Origin: Zoogloea oleivorans
GTDB taxonomy: Bacteria > Pseudomonadota > Gammaproteobacteria > Burkholderiales > Rhodocyclaceae
Reading direction: 5' to 3'
Assembly: GCA_030157785.1 (NCBI GenBank)
Contig: JAOAUC010000043.1
Span: 1-47,282, forward strand
Length of the DNA stretch: 47,282 nucleotides
In this document: in pieces, positions 14,751 to 22,709 of the stretch
How positions within the stretch are numbered: the stretch's first letter is position 1
Layout: each line of letters starts with the position of its first letter
Translations under genes and position numbers: made by a program
Notes under the pieces: model-generated
What the model saw: the letters and a program-made list of their open reading frames with translations, nothing else
Told to the model about the DNA's origin: nothing
Database searches by the model: none

Positions 14751-16241
14751 TCAGCTACCTGTCCAGCCCCACACCGCCAGGCGGAGCCAGTCGGTCAGAC
14801 GGTGGGTCCAAGCCCATAACAAAGGCTCCCTGCCGGCAGTGATACGCGCCATGCCACGGAGGCCGGGACGCAGGCTGTCGGGTATATCTGCCAGCGCCGC
14901 TTCCACCTCGAAAACGTTGTGCCCTTCCACCGCCGTCGCCATCGGGGTAATGCGCGTCACGGTCATGGGCAAGGAATCCCAGGGCAGCGCAGACAGGGCC
15001 AGGCTGCCCGGCTGACCTACCCGAACCCGGGCAATATCCCGCTCATCGACCTCGACGATAACCCTGAAGCGCTCCCGCGGCGCCACCGTGAGGAGCACGT
15101 CCCCCCGCTGTACCGGCGCCCCCAGCGACTGGGTCAAGTCACCGCGGATAAGCACGCCGTCGAAGGGAGCCACGATGTGGCTTCGCCCGATCTGCCCATC
15201 CACCAGCGCCAGCTGGGCGCGAGCCTCCTCGGCTTTCGCCTGGCTGATCACCAGTTGGGTTCGATCTGCGCGGGCCATCGCCGCCGCGTAAGCGTTTTCA
15301 TGCTGGGCGAGTTCGCTGGACCACTTGCTCCGCTCAAGCTGCAGATCCTGCTCGGCCAGCTCGGCAAGAACCTGACCAGCCTTGACCAGATCACCAGGCC
15401 TGACCAGGGTCTGCTTGAGAAAACCGTCCGCCGGCGCCACCAACACCCGCTGGATCTCACCTTCGACACGGGCATTGCCACCAACCCGGAACTCGAAGGG
15501 TACAGCCAGCAGTACCGTGACCACCGTCAACGCCATGCCGATCCCGATCCGCAAGCCCCCACTACCGGGGGCCCGCACATGTGCCCAGCCTCGCCGCAGA
15601 CGGTCGCGTACGCGCTTGCGCCAGGGCCGCTCGCCATGGCGCATGAAGTGCAGCACCGGCCCGACCAAAGCAACCGCGTGCTCCAGTTCGGCAATGCGCT
15701 CCGACGAAAGCGCTGCCGCCCGGCGGAACTGCAACAACACCGCGCCCACCAACTCATGCATAACAACAATCGGAATGGAACATACCTGGCCGGCCTCCCG
15801 ACGCAACAGTTCCTCATGAGCAAGCACAATCCGCGGCGGCTGATCGAGAGGCACCGGAGCAAGGACAGTCGCGGCCTGCTCAATGGCTTCATCCATGGCG
15901 GCACCGATGGCGCGCAGCATTTCCGTCCGCCCTTCGCCAATACTCCCGTGAGAGAGCGCGACGATACGGACAAAACGGTCTTCGACGAAGCCAACCGCCA
16001 CCCGCTCGCAGTCCAGACGAGTTGCCAGTTCCGAGGCAAAGGCCATCGCTGACTGCCCGAGGCGGTCATGGGATACCACTGCGGCCTGCAGCGCAAGCAC
16101 GTCGAGTGGCTGAGTCTGACCGGAAGGGGATGGGGAACGGGTATTCAGAGCGTCAGTCCTGAAAGTATGTCGTCCTCGTATTGACGACGCATCGACGCAA
16201 AACTTTAGCCCTTCAGCAACAGGCCCCGCGTCATCTGACAC
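14751..16241 (-). CDS. GAF-domain HlyD-family membrane fusion protein
   Basis: 496 residues from a GTG at 16241. The true start may be further in, since residues 1-45 look unstructured and the GTG lies close to a terminator hairpin. Residues about 60-195 resemble a GAF domain (CERVAVGFVEDR, SIPIVVMHELVGAVLLQFRR). One membrane helix lies at 230-250. Residues 255-470 are a HlyD-type adaptor: lipoyl halves VLVAPADGFLKQTLVRPGD and HIVAPFDGVLIRGD around a short coiled coil, then a beta-barrel. The topology places GAF in the cytoplasm and HlyD in the periplasm. It is first in the exporter operon, 13 nt before the M50 gene. The GAF domain could gate export in response to a small molecule or bind a partner; this is not shown by sequence. 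Confidence 0.87.
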   Translation of the reverse strand: MSDDAGPVAEGLKFCVDASSIRGRHTFRTDALNTRSPSPSGQTQPLDVLALQAAVVSHDRLGQSAMAFASELATRLDCERVAVGFVEDRFVRIVALSHGSIGEGRTEMLRAIGAAMDEAIEQAATVLAPVPLDQPPRIVLAHEELLRREAGQVCSIPIVVMHELVGAVLLQFRRAAALSSERIAELEHAVALVGPVLHFMRHGERPWRKRVRDRLRRGWAHVRAPGSGGLRIGIGMALTVVTVLLAVPFEFRVGGNARVEGEIQRVLVAPADGFLKQTLVRPGDLVKAGQVLAELAEQDLQLERSKWSSELAQHENAYAAAMARADRTQLVISQAKAEEARAQLALVDGQIGRSHIVAPFDGVLIRGDLTQSLGAPVQRGDVLLTVAPRERFRVIVEVDERDIARVRVGQPGSLALSALPWDSLPMTVTRITPMATAVEGHNVFEVEAALADIPDSLRPGLRGMARITAGREPLLWAWTHRLTDWLRLAVWGWTGS

Positions 16242-16255
16242 ACTTTCGAAAGACG

Positions 16256-16305
16256 AAAAAAAAGCACTCCCTTGCGCCGCGGGGCGAAGGTAAGTGCTTT
16301 TTACG
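16256..16305. terminator. Bidirectional Rho-independent terminator
   Basis: The arms AAAGCACT (16261-16268) and AGTGCTTT (16293-16300) pair perfectly. An A-run lies before them and a T-run after, so either strand gives a stem followed by U residues. Inner bases CCTTGCGCC and GGCGAAGG extend the pairing. It ends transcription of the 94-aa gene on the minus strand and sits just upstream of the exporter operon, insulating it. Confidence 0.8.
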
Positions 16306-16340
16306 GCCGGAGGAGTCGTCCGGCAGCAGGCACGTGAAGC

Positions 16341-16625
16341 TTAACGGTCGGCCGTCAGCTGGGCGATAAACGCGGCTTCCTTTTCAGCGGGAAAGGCATG
16401 CTCGGCCAAAACACGCTGCACGGCGCGGGGATCACTGCCCTTGCCTGCCACGGTAAACTCGATCCCGAGCGTACGGCCATTGGCAGCCAAGGTCATGAAG
16501 GCACTACGCCAGCGCTGCGATTCTGCCAGCCGTTCGCGCACTTCGCTTTCGTTGCGGATTACGACGCCCGCGGCTTTGAGGGAATCCAGAAACTCTGCGT
16601 AGGACTCGTTGCAATAACTGCCCAT
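16341..16625 (-). CDS. Conserved-looking hypothetical protein, 94 aa
   Basis: The ATG at 16625 follows AGGAGA with 6 nt spacing, which favours it over an in-frame start at 16658. The product is a small soluble alpha/beta-like protein, MGSYCNESYAEFLDSL at the start, with no signal peptide, membrane helix or motif that I recognise. It is a single-gene unit: a terminator follows it at 16256-16305 and the chemoreceptor gene ends 122 nt upstream. Function unknown. Confidence 0.75.
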   Translation of the reverse strand: MGSYCNESYAEFLDSLKAAGVVIRNESEVRERLAESQRWRSAFMTLAANGRTLGIEFTVAGKGSDPRAVQRVLAEHAFPAEKEAAFIAQLTADR

Positions 16626-16747
16626 CGACTTCTCCTGTGAAATCCGGTGATCGCTCACCTGTCTTCCCTTAACGCAAACGTTAGCCGGGCAGATGACACG
16701 ATTTCAAAAAAAACTTCAAATTGTTTTATCACCCCGGACCCAACGAC

Positions 16748-18256
16748 TCAAATATGGAATCGAGCCAGCGCACTGCGCAGGCTTTCCGCGTTGCCGGTGA
16801 GGGCCGTGGCTTCACTGGCGATATCGCTGGTTGCCACCGCAGACCGGTCGGCCATCTGGGAGATATGCTCCACATGGCGGGCGATCTCCCGAGCGGCCTG
16901 GCTCTGCTCCTCGAGCGCACTGGAAATGCTGGTCACAATGTCGCCCACACCATCGGCCCTGCCGGTGATCAGGTCGATGGAGTCACCTGCCGCCGCCGCA
17001 TGGGCGACACCGGTATTGACCAGCGACACGGCACTTTCGATACAGGCGAGCACCGACTCCTTGGCTCCGCGCATATCGTTCATCATGAGACCAATTTCAT
17101 TGGTCGCCGTCGTGGTTCGTTCGGCGAGCTTGCGTACTTCGTCTGCCACCACGGCAAAGCCGCGGCCCAGCTCCCCTGCCCGTGCCGCCTCGATGGCGGC
17201 ATTGAGGGCAAGCAAGTTGGTCTGATCGGCGATCCCCTTGATGATGGTGACGACTTCCGCCGCCCGTTCGGACTCACGTCCCAGCGCCTCGACCCGCTCG
17301 GCCGCGTTGCCGATTACGCCGGCGATACTGGCCATCTCGCCAGCAGCCGCCTTCACGACCTTGCTGCCCGCCATGGCGGCATCGCTCGAATCGGCCGACA
17401 AGCGGCGTGCGTCACCGGCATTGCCTGAAATCTGGCTGATGGATGCGGTCATCTCCTGCACTGCCGCAGCCATGGCAGTGGTGGAGTTGTTCTGGTCAGA
17501 AACACCGTCGGCAATGTCGATGGAGGTTTTCGTTAGGCGGCTGGCCAGCGATTGCAGGCTGTCAGCCGTGGTGCGGGCCTCGGTGAGCGTCCGACGCAGC
17601 TCATTCTGCATGCGTGCCACGGCCCCCAGAAGGGGCCGTTCCTCACACCGTTTGGCGTCGAAAGAATAGTCCAGGTAACCAGCGGTAACCCGACTGGAGA
17701 ATTCGGACACCGCTATACCATCCTCGACCATACCCTTGAGCAGACCGGCGATGAAACACAGCAAGCCCGTCTCCACCACCACATAGGCCGCGTGGACCAG
17801 CACCCGCACAATCCCGTCGACCTGCGGAAATATATATACGCCGGCCCCCGTCGCTTGCAGCCAGGCAAAACCGAGATGATGCACGGCGATCAGAGCCGCC
17901 GCCGCAAGCAGTGGACGCCAGTCGCAATACAACACCAGAAAGGCCAGCAACACGAAAATCCCGAAATGGGCTTCGATCGTTCCGCGGGTCTGCTGGATCA
18001 GCAGGGCGCAAAAGATCATGAAGGCACAGCCCACCGCTATCCGTGTCACCAACGCCCCCCGGGCACTGCGACTGAGCAGGAAGGGAACGAGGAATGCCGG
18101 CACCCCTACAGACAAGGCAGGCCCCCAGCTGTCGGTCATCCCGGCCACAACCAGGCACAGCAGGAGGTGCGCGCCAAGAGTCCAAATGAAGATAGTGTCG
18201 GCTCGCGCCCTGAAACTGCTCAGTCCATCCTCAGTTGCCATTGTTGCTGAACTCAT
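16748..18256 (-). CDS. Methyl-accepting chemotaxis protein with a multi-TM sensor region
   Basis: 502 residues from the ATG at 18256; a longer frame to 18508 is less likely. The N-terminal 200 residues hold about six hydrophobic segments (such as [20 protein letters not shown] and [19 protein letters not shown]) and no large periplasmic domain, so sensing probably occurs in the membrane. A short linker leads to the MCP signalling domain, with the hairpin tip [20 protein letters not shown] and then [18 protein letters not shown]. The product should form arrays with CheA/CheW, which are not in the window. The start codon overlaps the stop of a 74-aa ORF as ATGA, so the two may be coupled. The ligand is unknown. 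Confidence 0.93.
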   Translation of the reverse strand: MSSATMATEDGLSSFRARADTIFIWTLGAHLLLCLVVAGMTDSWGPALSVGVPAFLVPFLLSRSARGALVTRIAVGCAFMIFCALLIQQTRGTIEAHFGIFVLLAFLVLYCDWRPLLAAAALIAVHHLGFAWLQATGAGVYIFPQVDGIVRVLVHAAYVVVETGLLCFIAGLLKGMVEDGIAVSEFSSRVTAGYLDYSFDAKRCEERPLLGAVARMQNELRRTLTEARTTADSLQSLASRLTKTSIDIADGVSDQNNSTTAMAAAVQEMTASISQISGNAGDARRLSADSSDAAMAGSKVVKAAAGEMASIAGVIGNAAERVEALGRESERAAEVVTIIKGIADQTNLLALNAAIEAARAGELGRGFAVVADEVRKLAERTTTATNEIGLMMNDMRGAKESVLACIESAVSLVNTGVAHAAAAGDSIDLITGRADGVGDIVTSISSALEEQSQAAREIARHVEHISQMADRSAVATSDIASEATALTGNAESLRSALARFHI

Positions 18257-18477
18257 CGCACACCCCAAAAAATAAACCTGCCTGACGTGGCACTGCATAC
18301 CTCGCCCGCCAATACCGACTCGACTTGCATCGACCACAGTTGTCCGGCAGAAATGGCAAGCCATGCTCCCAGTACAACCCAGGGCCATGCCAGCTTGACG
18401 CGCTGACGCGACGCGCGGAGCGTCCGTTTTTTGTTCTTGAACATGAATAACGGTTTTCCAATAAACCTGTGATTCAT
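18253..18477 (-). CDS. Small single-TM protein preceding the chemoreceptor (putative)
   Basis: 74 residues from an ATG at 18477 preceded by AAGGT. The product has a strongly basic N-terminus ([16 protein letters not shown]) and one hydrophobic helix ([17 protein letters not shown]). Its TGA overlaps the chemoreceptor ATG. The overlap and the membrane segment favour a real gene, possibly a partner of the receptor. No homologue is recognised, and it could instead be an upstream leader ORF. Confidence 0.45.
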   Translation of the reverse strand: MNHRFIGKPLFMFKNKKRTLRASRQRVKLAWPWVVLGAWLAISAGQLWSMQVESVLAGEVCSATSGRFIFWGVR

Positions 18478-18506
18478 AACGGACCTTTAGCCCCATCCTT
18501 GAGCGC

Positions 18507-18541
18507 AAAAAAAACCTGGACAGGAAAATCCGTCCGGGTTT
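18507..18541 (-). terminator. Rho-independent terminator of the relA-to-M14 operon
   Basis: Read on the minus strand, AACCCGGAC and GTCCAGGTT pair around a 10-nt loop, with one wobble, and are followed by a run of eight T. It lies 21 nt past the stop of the M14 carboxypeptidase gene and separates that operon from the chemoreceptor unit. Confidence 0.85.
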
Positions 18542-18561
18542 CTTCTTTGGGGTGATCCCGC

Positions 18562-19704
18562 TCAGTTCGACAGGTGGCCGAGTATCGGGTTAAGCATTGC
18601 GGCGCCGAGGCGCTTGCTGCGTTCGCCGTTCCAGCCGGTCAGGCCGTCGGGCAGATTGGCGTTGTCCTTGAAAGGCATCTCGAGGGTAATCGATACGCAC
18701 CCGAAGCGATGGGCGACCCACTTGGAGGCGAGGCTCAGGAGTTCGTCCTTGAAGCGCCCCCCGAGGTAACCATGCTCGGTCTGGAAATCCGGGCTGGCGG
18801 CCTGGAAGGCCTCGACGAAACGGGTCTGGCGCACGCGCTGTTCAATCGAAAAACCGGGAACTTCCTCGGCTGTAGAGAAGAACACATAGGGCAAGGCCTC
18901 GTCGCCATGGATGTCGAGGAAGAGTTCCACCCCACTCGCCTCCATGGCCTGCCGCACGAGCAGCACTTCCGGGCTGCGCTCCAGGCTCGGCGCGCGCCAT
19001 TCGCGGTTCAGATTGGCGCCGGCCGCGTTGGTGCGCAGATTGCCGCGGATCGCGCCGTCCGGATTCATGTTGGGCACGATGTAGAGCACGGCCTTTTCGC
19101 GGATGCGCCGAGCCACCGGATCAGCGGCGTCGAGCAGGCGCTCAAGCAGCCCTTCCACGAACCACTCGGCCATGCTTTCACCGGGGTGCTGGCGGGCAAC
19201 GATCCAGATCGGCAGCTTGCCCGTATCCGGGCGCCCGACGGTGATCAGATCGAGATCACGGCCATCTACGGTAGCGCCAAGATTGCTGACCGACGCAAAG
19301 GGCGACATCTCCACGCTACCCAGCAGGTCCAGGTGCCGCTCGTGGGAGTAAGGCTCGAAGTAGGCGTAGTAGATGCCGTTGCGCTCGGGCGTGTGCTCGA
19401 TGATCAGCTGGCCGCCCTCGTAGCGGGTGCCGGTGACGCGGAACCAGTGACGGCGGTCGTAGGATGCCACGCAGCGATAGCCCGGCCAGCCATCGGGATA
19501 GGCAGCCTCCGACGCGTTCTCGAAAACCATCCGCACCGGCTGACCCGCCGCGCCGTGCAGACGAAAGTGGAACCACTGGCGGAAAGCCCCGTCACCGGCG
19601 ACGCCCTGATCGGCGCGCAGGCGCAGGCGAATGTCGTCGGGCTTGTCGATGGACACCACTTCGATGGCGCCAGAGTCGAAATTGCTGCTGATGCGTAGAG
19701 TCAT
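18562..19704 (-). CDS. M14-family zinc carboxypeptidase, cytosolic carboxypeptidase-like
   Basis: 380 residues. The N-terminal 125 residues form the beta-sandwich domain typical of the CCP/AGBL group ([24 protein letters not shown]). The catalytic domain has HPGE at 173-176 and H266 in FLDIHGDE as zinc ligands, NMNPDG at 212-217, NLNREW for substrate binding, and a late LEMPFKDN with the likely catalytic Glu. There is no signal peptide, so it should act in the cytoplasm, removing C-terminal residues from peptides or proteins. Substrates of bacterial members are not well established. It is the last gene of the relA run, 15 nt after the DUF445 gene. Confidence 0.9.
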   Translation of the reverse strand: MTLRISSNFDSGAIEVVSIDKPDDIRLRLRADQGVAGDGAFRQWFHFRLHGAAGQPVRMVFENASEAAYPDGWPGYRCVASYDRRHWFRVTGTRYEGGQLIIEHTPERNGIYYAYFEPYSHERHLDLLGSVEMSPFASVSNLGATVDGRDLDLITVGRPDTGKLPIWIVARQHPGESMAEWFVEGLLERLLDAADPVARRIREKAVLYIVPNMNPDGAIRGNLRTNAAGANLNREWRAPSLERSPEVLLVRQAMEASGVELFLDIHGDEALPYVFFSTAEEVPGFSIEQRVRQTRFVEAFQAASPDFQTEHGYLGGRFKDELLSLASKWVAHRFGCVSITLEMPFKDNANLPDGLTGWNGERSKRLGAAMLNPILGHLSN

Positions 19705-19719
19705 GAAACGGGATTCCGG

Positions 19720-20988
19720 TCAGGCAAAAAAGTGCGTGATGGCGTACAGGGCCAGGCCGATGAGACCACCGACAATGGTCCCGTTGAGACGGATGAACTG
19801 CAGGTCGCGGCCGACACTGACCTCGATCTCGCGCACCAGGTCTTCGTCGTTCCAGGCACGCACGGTACTGGCGATGTGCCCGCCAAGGCTGTCGCGCAAC
19901 TCCGGGGCGAGGCTCTCCACGATGTGCTCGATGTGTTCATTGAGGGAATCGCGCAAGGCCGGATTGGAGCCCAGGCTTGCTCCGAGGGCGCTCGCCGCCG
20001 AAGCCAGCCGGCGACGGATGTGCGAATCCGGGCTGGCCATGTCGCGAGCGAGCCAGTCCCGCAGTTCGTCCCACAGTTCCCGCAGGTAAGTGCCCACGGC
20101 AGGATGGGCAAGGAACTCGCGCTTGACCTGGTCCACCCGGTCGCGGAAGGACGGGTCGTGCTTGAAACGCTGGATGTAGCGGGCGATCACTTCGTCGAAG
20201 GCGGCCCGTCGGGGGTGCGCCGGATCACTGGCGATCTCGTCGAGCAGTCCGTTAACGCCCGCCACGATACCGGTTGCGACCTTGTCACCCAGTTCCGTCG
20301 GGCTGATGCCCACCAGCCCGAGCATGGAGACCACCTTCGGATACTCCTTGCCCGCCACGTCCACAATCATCCCGGCAAAACCCTGCTTGACGCCCGGCTC
20401 GTTGAGCCAGTGGGCCAGCCTGTTGAGGGCTTCGTCGAGGAGCGCCTGGTGGCGACTGTGCTCGGTCAGCGCATCGAGAATGCGCCCGACGCTGTCGCCC
20501 ATGTCGAGCGAACCGGCGCGCCGGCGCAGCGCGTGAAGGAACAGCCGGCGCACCCGCGGGTCGTCCATGAAGTCCACCGATTGAGCCAGGATCAGCCCCA
20601 ATCGGTCGGCCAGCAGCTTCGCGTTCTGTGGCGCCTGCAACCAGATGCCCAGGCGTGCTGCAAGGTTGGCGGCACGCAGGCGGGCCACCAGTGAGGCGGT
20701 ATCGAGAAACTTGTCGCGGATGAAGACCGCCAGGTTGTCGGCCAGCCGCGCCTTGTTGCGCGGCAGAATCGCCGTGTGCGGAATCGGCAGGCCGAGCGGG
20801 TGGCGGAACAAAGCCACCACCGCGAACCAGTCGGCCAGCGCACCGATCATCGCCGCCTCGGCAAACGCAGCTACCCACGGCCAGCCCTGCATCCTGGCGA
20901 TGATCAACATCACCACCACCGCCCCCAGCAAGGCAGTGGCCAGCGTTTTCATGCGGGCCAGCCTGGCCATTTTTTCAGGATTTGCCAT
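19720..20988 (-). CDS. DUF445 family membrane-anchored protein (YjiN-like)
   Basis: 422 residues. An N-terminal helix (ALLGAVVVMLIIARM) and the motif AAMIGALADWFAVVALFRHP are diagnostic of DUF445. A long helical middle region with repeated LREL- and DxVKxEF-type segments follows, and a second membrane segment (IVGGLIGLALYAITHFF) ends the protein. The two anchors leave a large helical domain on one side of the inner membrane. No function is established for the family. It lies 11 nt after yaaA. Confidence 0.9.
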   Translation of the reverse strand: MANPEKMARLARMKTLATALLGAVVVMLIIARMQGWPWVAAFAEAAMIGALADWFAVVALFRHPLGLPIPHTAILPRNKARLADNLAVFIRDKFLDTASLVARLRAANLAARLGIWLQAPQNAKLLADRLGLILAQSVDFMDDPRVRRLFLHALRRRAGSLDMGDSVGRILDALTEHSRHQALLDEALNRLAHWLNEPGVKQGFAGMIVDVAGKEYPKVVSMLGLVGISPTELGDKVATGIVAGVNGLLDEIASDPAHPRRAAFDEVIARYIQRFKHDPSFRDRVDQVKREFLAHPAVGTYLRELWDELRDWLARDMASPDSHIRRRLASAASALGASLGSNPALRDSLNEHIEHIVESLAPELRDSLGGHIASTVRAWNDEDLVREIEVSVGRDLQFIRLNGTIVGGLIGLALYAITHFFA

Positions 20989-20999
20989 TTGCCTGACCC

Positions 21000-21785
21000 T
21001 CAGTCTTCCCGCCGCCGAAAGACCCAGCGGCTATCGTCCGACGCTTCAGGGGCAAAGGCATAGCCGTCGCTGCCGAAGTCCTTCAGTTGCTCGACGTCTT
21101 CGATACCACGGGTGATCGCGTAACGGGCCATCAGGCCGCGGGCGCGCTTGGCGTAGAAACTGATGATCTTGTAGCGCCCGCCTTTCCAGTCTTCAAAACC
21201 AAGATTGAGCAGGCGCCCCTTGAGCTTGGCTGACTTTACCGACTTGAAATACTCCTCCGAAGCCAGGTTCACCAGCACCGGCGCCCTGCCCGCCTCATCC
21301 TCGGCGGCAAGAAGCTGATTGAGGGCGTCCGTCTGGGTCATGCCCCAGAACGTGTACAAATCCTTGCCACGGGCGTTCTTGAAGCGCGTGCCCATTTCCA
21401 GGCGGTAGGGCTGCATCAGGTCGAGGGGCTTGAGCAGGCCGTAAAGACCAGAGAGGATGCGCAGATGCCCCTGAGCGTAATCAAGCTGCGCTTCGCTGAG
21501 CGTCCTGGCGTCGAGACCGTCATACACGTCGCCATTGAAGGCCAGCACCGCCGGCTTGGCGTTGGTGGGTGAAAACGGCTGCGACCACTCGGCGTAGCGG
21601 GCCACGTTGAGAGCAGCGAGCTGATCGGACAAATCCATCAGCCCGGCGACTTCTGCATGTGACAGCTCGCGCAGGCCGGCAATCAGTTCGGCCGCGTGGT
21701 TCAGGTAATCGGGTTCGCTGAAGCGCGGCGTGGTCGGCGGCGTCTCGTAGTCGAGGGCCTTGGCGGGAGACAACACAAAAATCAT
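21000..21785 (-). CDS. yaaA: Peroxide stress protein YaaA (DUF328)
   Basis: 261 residues, full family length. It begins [14 protein letters not shown] and contains [32 protein letters not shown] and LEMGTRF, all characteristic of YaaA. In Escherichia coli the protein limits intracellular iron and so reduces Fenton damage during peroxide stress. It is cytoplasmic. It sits between a cation efflux gene and the DUF445 gene in the same direction, so a metal or oxidative stress link with the transporter is plausible but inferred. Confidence 0.95.
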   Translation of the reverse strand: MIFVLSPAKALDYETPPTTPRFSEPDYLNHAAELIAGLRELSHAEVAGLMDLSDQLAALNVARYAEWSQPFSPTNAKPAVLAFNGDVYDGLDARTLSEAQLDYAQGHLRILSGLYGLLKPLDLMQPYRLEMGTRFKNARGKDLYTFWGMTQTDALNQLLAAEDEAGRAPVLVNLASEEYFKSVKSAKLKGRLLNLGFEDWKGGRYKIISFYAKRARGLMARYAITRGIEDVEQLKDFGSDGYAFAPEASDDSRWVFRRRED

Positions 21786-21833
21786 GGGGGCAGACTGAAA
21801 AAACAGAAGTAGGCGAATCTTAACAAACAGGAA

Positions 21834-22697
21834 TCAGGGCAACGGCTCCAGGTGAGTGGTCACCTCGATGCCCGGCAGTGCTGCCGCGAGATCAGCCTCG
21901 ATCTGGTCGAGCACTTCATGCCCCCGACAGACGGTCCAGTCGCCAGGCACCAGCACGACGACCTGCAGGAAGGCCCCGGCGCCGGCCCGCCGCGTGCGCA
22001 AGCCGCGAAAGGCCACCCCAAGGGGATGAAAGGATTCCAGCACCGTGCGGGCCCGGGCCACCGACGCGCTGTCAAGGCTGCGGTCCATCAGGCCATCCAC
22101 CGATTCACGCAACAGATGCCAGGCTTCAAAGGTGATGTGCAGGCCAACGGCAATGGCAATCAGCGGATCAAGGCGCAGCCAGCCGGTCCACGCCACCAGG
22201 GCAACCGCGGCGATGACCCCCACCGAAGTCCACACGTCAGTCATCAGGTGACGGGAGTCGGCCCGCAGGGCGATGGAGTTGAAGCGCTCGCCTGCCCGCC
22301 CGAGCACGCGTGCGACGACAAAATTGATCAGCGTGGCTGCAGCCGACCAAACCAGCCCCCATCCGGGAGACTCGATGGGGCGGGGGTCGATCAGGCGCTC
22401 GGACGCAGCCCAGATGATGGCCACCGCGGCCCCAAAAATCAGGATGCCTTCGAAGCCGCTGGAGAAATATTCAGCCTTGCCGTGGCCGAAGGGATGCCGG
22501 CGATCGGGCGGATCGCGGGTAACGAGGATCATCCACAGGGCGAAGCAGGCCCCGGCCAGATTGACGAGGGACTCCAGCGCATCCGACAGCAGCCCGACCG
22601 AACCGGTGATCCACCAGGCCAGCGTCTTGAGGGCAATGGTGGACAGCGCGGCGGCGATGGACAGCCAAGCGAAATGGTGTTGTTCCATTCGCGGCAT
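21834..22697 (-). CDS. Cation diffusion facilitator (CDF) metal efflux transporter
   Basis: 287 residues with about six membrane helices and a cytoplasmic C-terminal domain. Helix 2 carries SDALESLVN and is followed by DPPDRRHPFGHGKAEYFSS, the conserved CDF loop; helix 5 has DSRHLMTDVWTSVGV with the metal-binding H-x-x-x-D. These features match the FieF/YiiP type, which exports Zn, Fe or Mn in exchange for protons. The metal cannot be told by reading. GGAG lies 7 nt before the ATG. It is 12 nt after relA. Confidence 0.93.
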   Translation of the reverse strand: MPRMEQHHFAWLSIAAALSTIALKTLAWWITGSVGLLSDALESLVNLAGACFALWMILVTRDPPDRRHPFGHGKAEYFSSGFEGILIFGAAVAIIWAASERLIDPRPIESPGWGLVWSAAATLINFVVARVLGRAGERFNSIALRADSRHLMTDVWTSVGVIAAVALVAWTGWLRLDPLIAIAVGLHITFEAWHLLRESVDGLMDRSLDSASVARARTVLESFHPLGVAFRGLRTRRAGAGAFLQVVVLVPGDWTVCRGHEVLDQIEADLAAALPGIEVTTHLEPLP

Positions 22698-22709
22698 GAT
22701 GAGCTCCGC

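Noticed and set aside
1..16241. Classical type I secretion (LapBCE-like) explanation for the giant gene
   Set aside because: No ABC transporter is present and the visible part has no RTX repeats; a SecA-like ATPase is present instead. The unseen C-terminus leaves some doubt.
16668..16684. TAACG-caaa-CGTTA inverted repeat upstream of the 94-aa gene
   Set aside because: Five-bp arms are too short to support an operator or hairpin without comparison.
16700..16747. Terminator after the chemoreceptor gene (AAAAC/GTTTT stem with T-run)
   Set aside because: Only a 5-bp A/T-rich stem; too weak to call.
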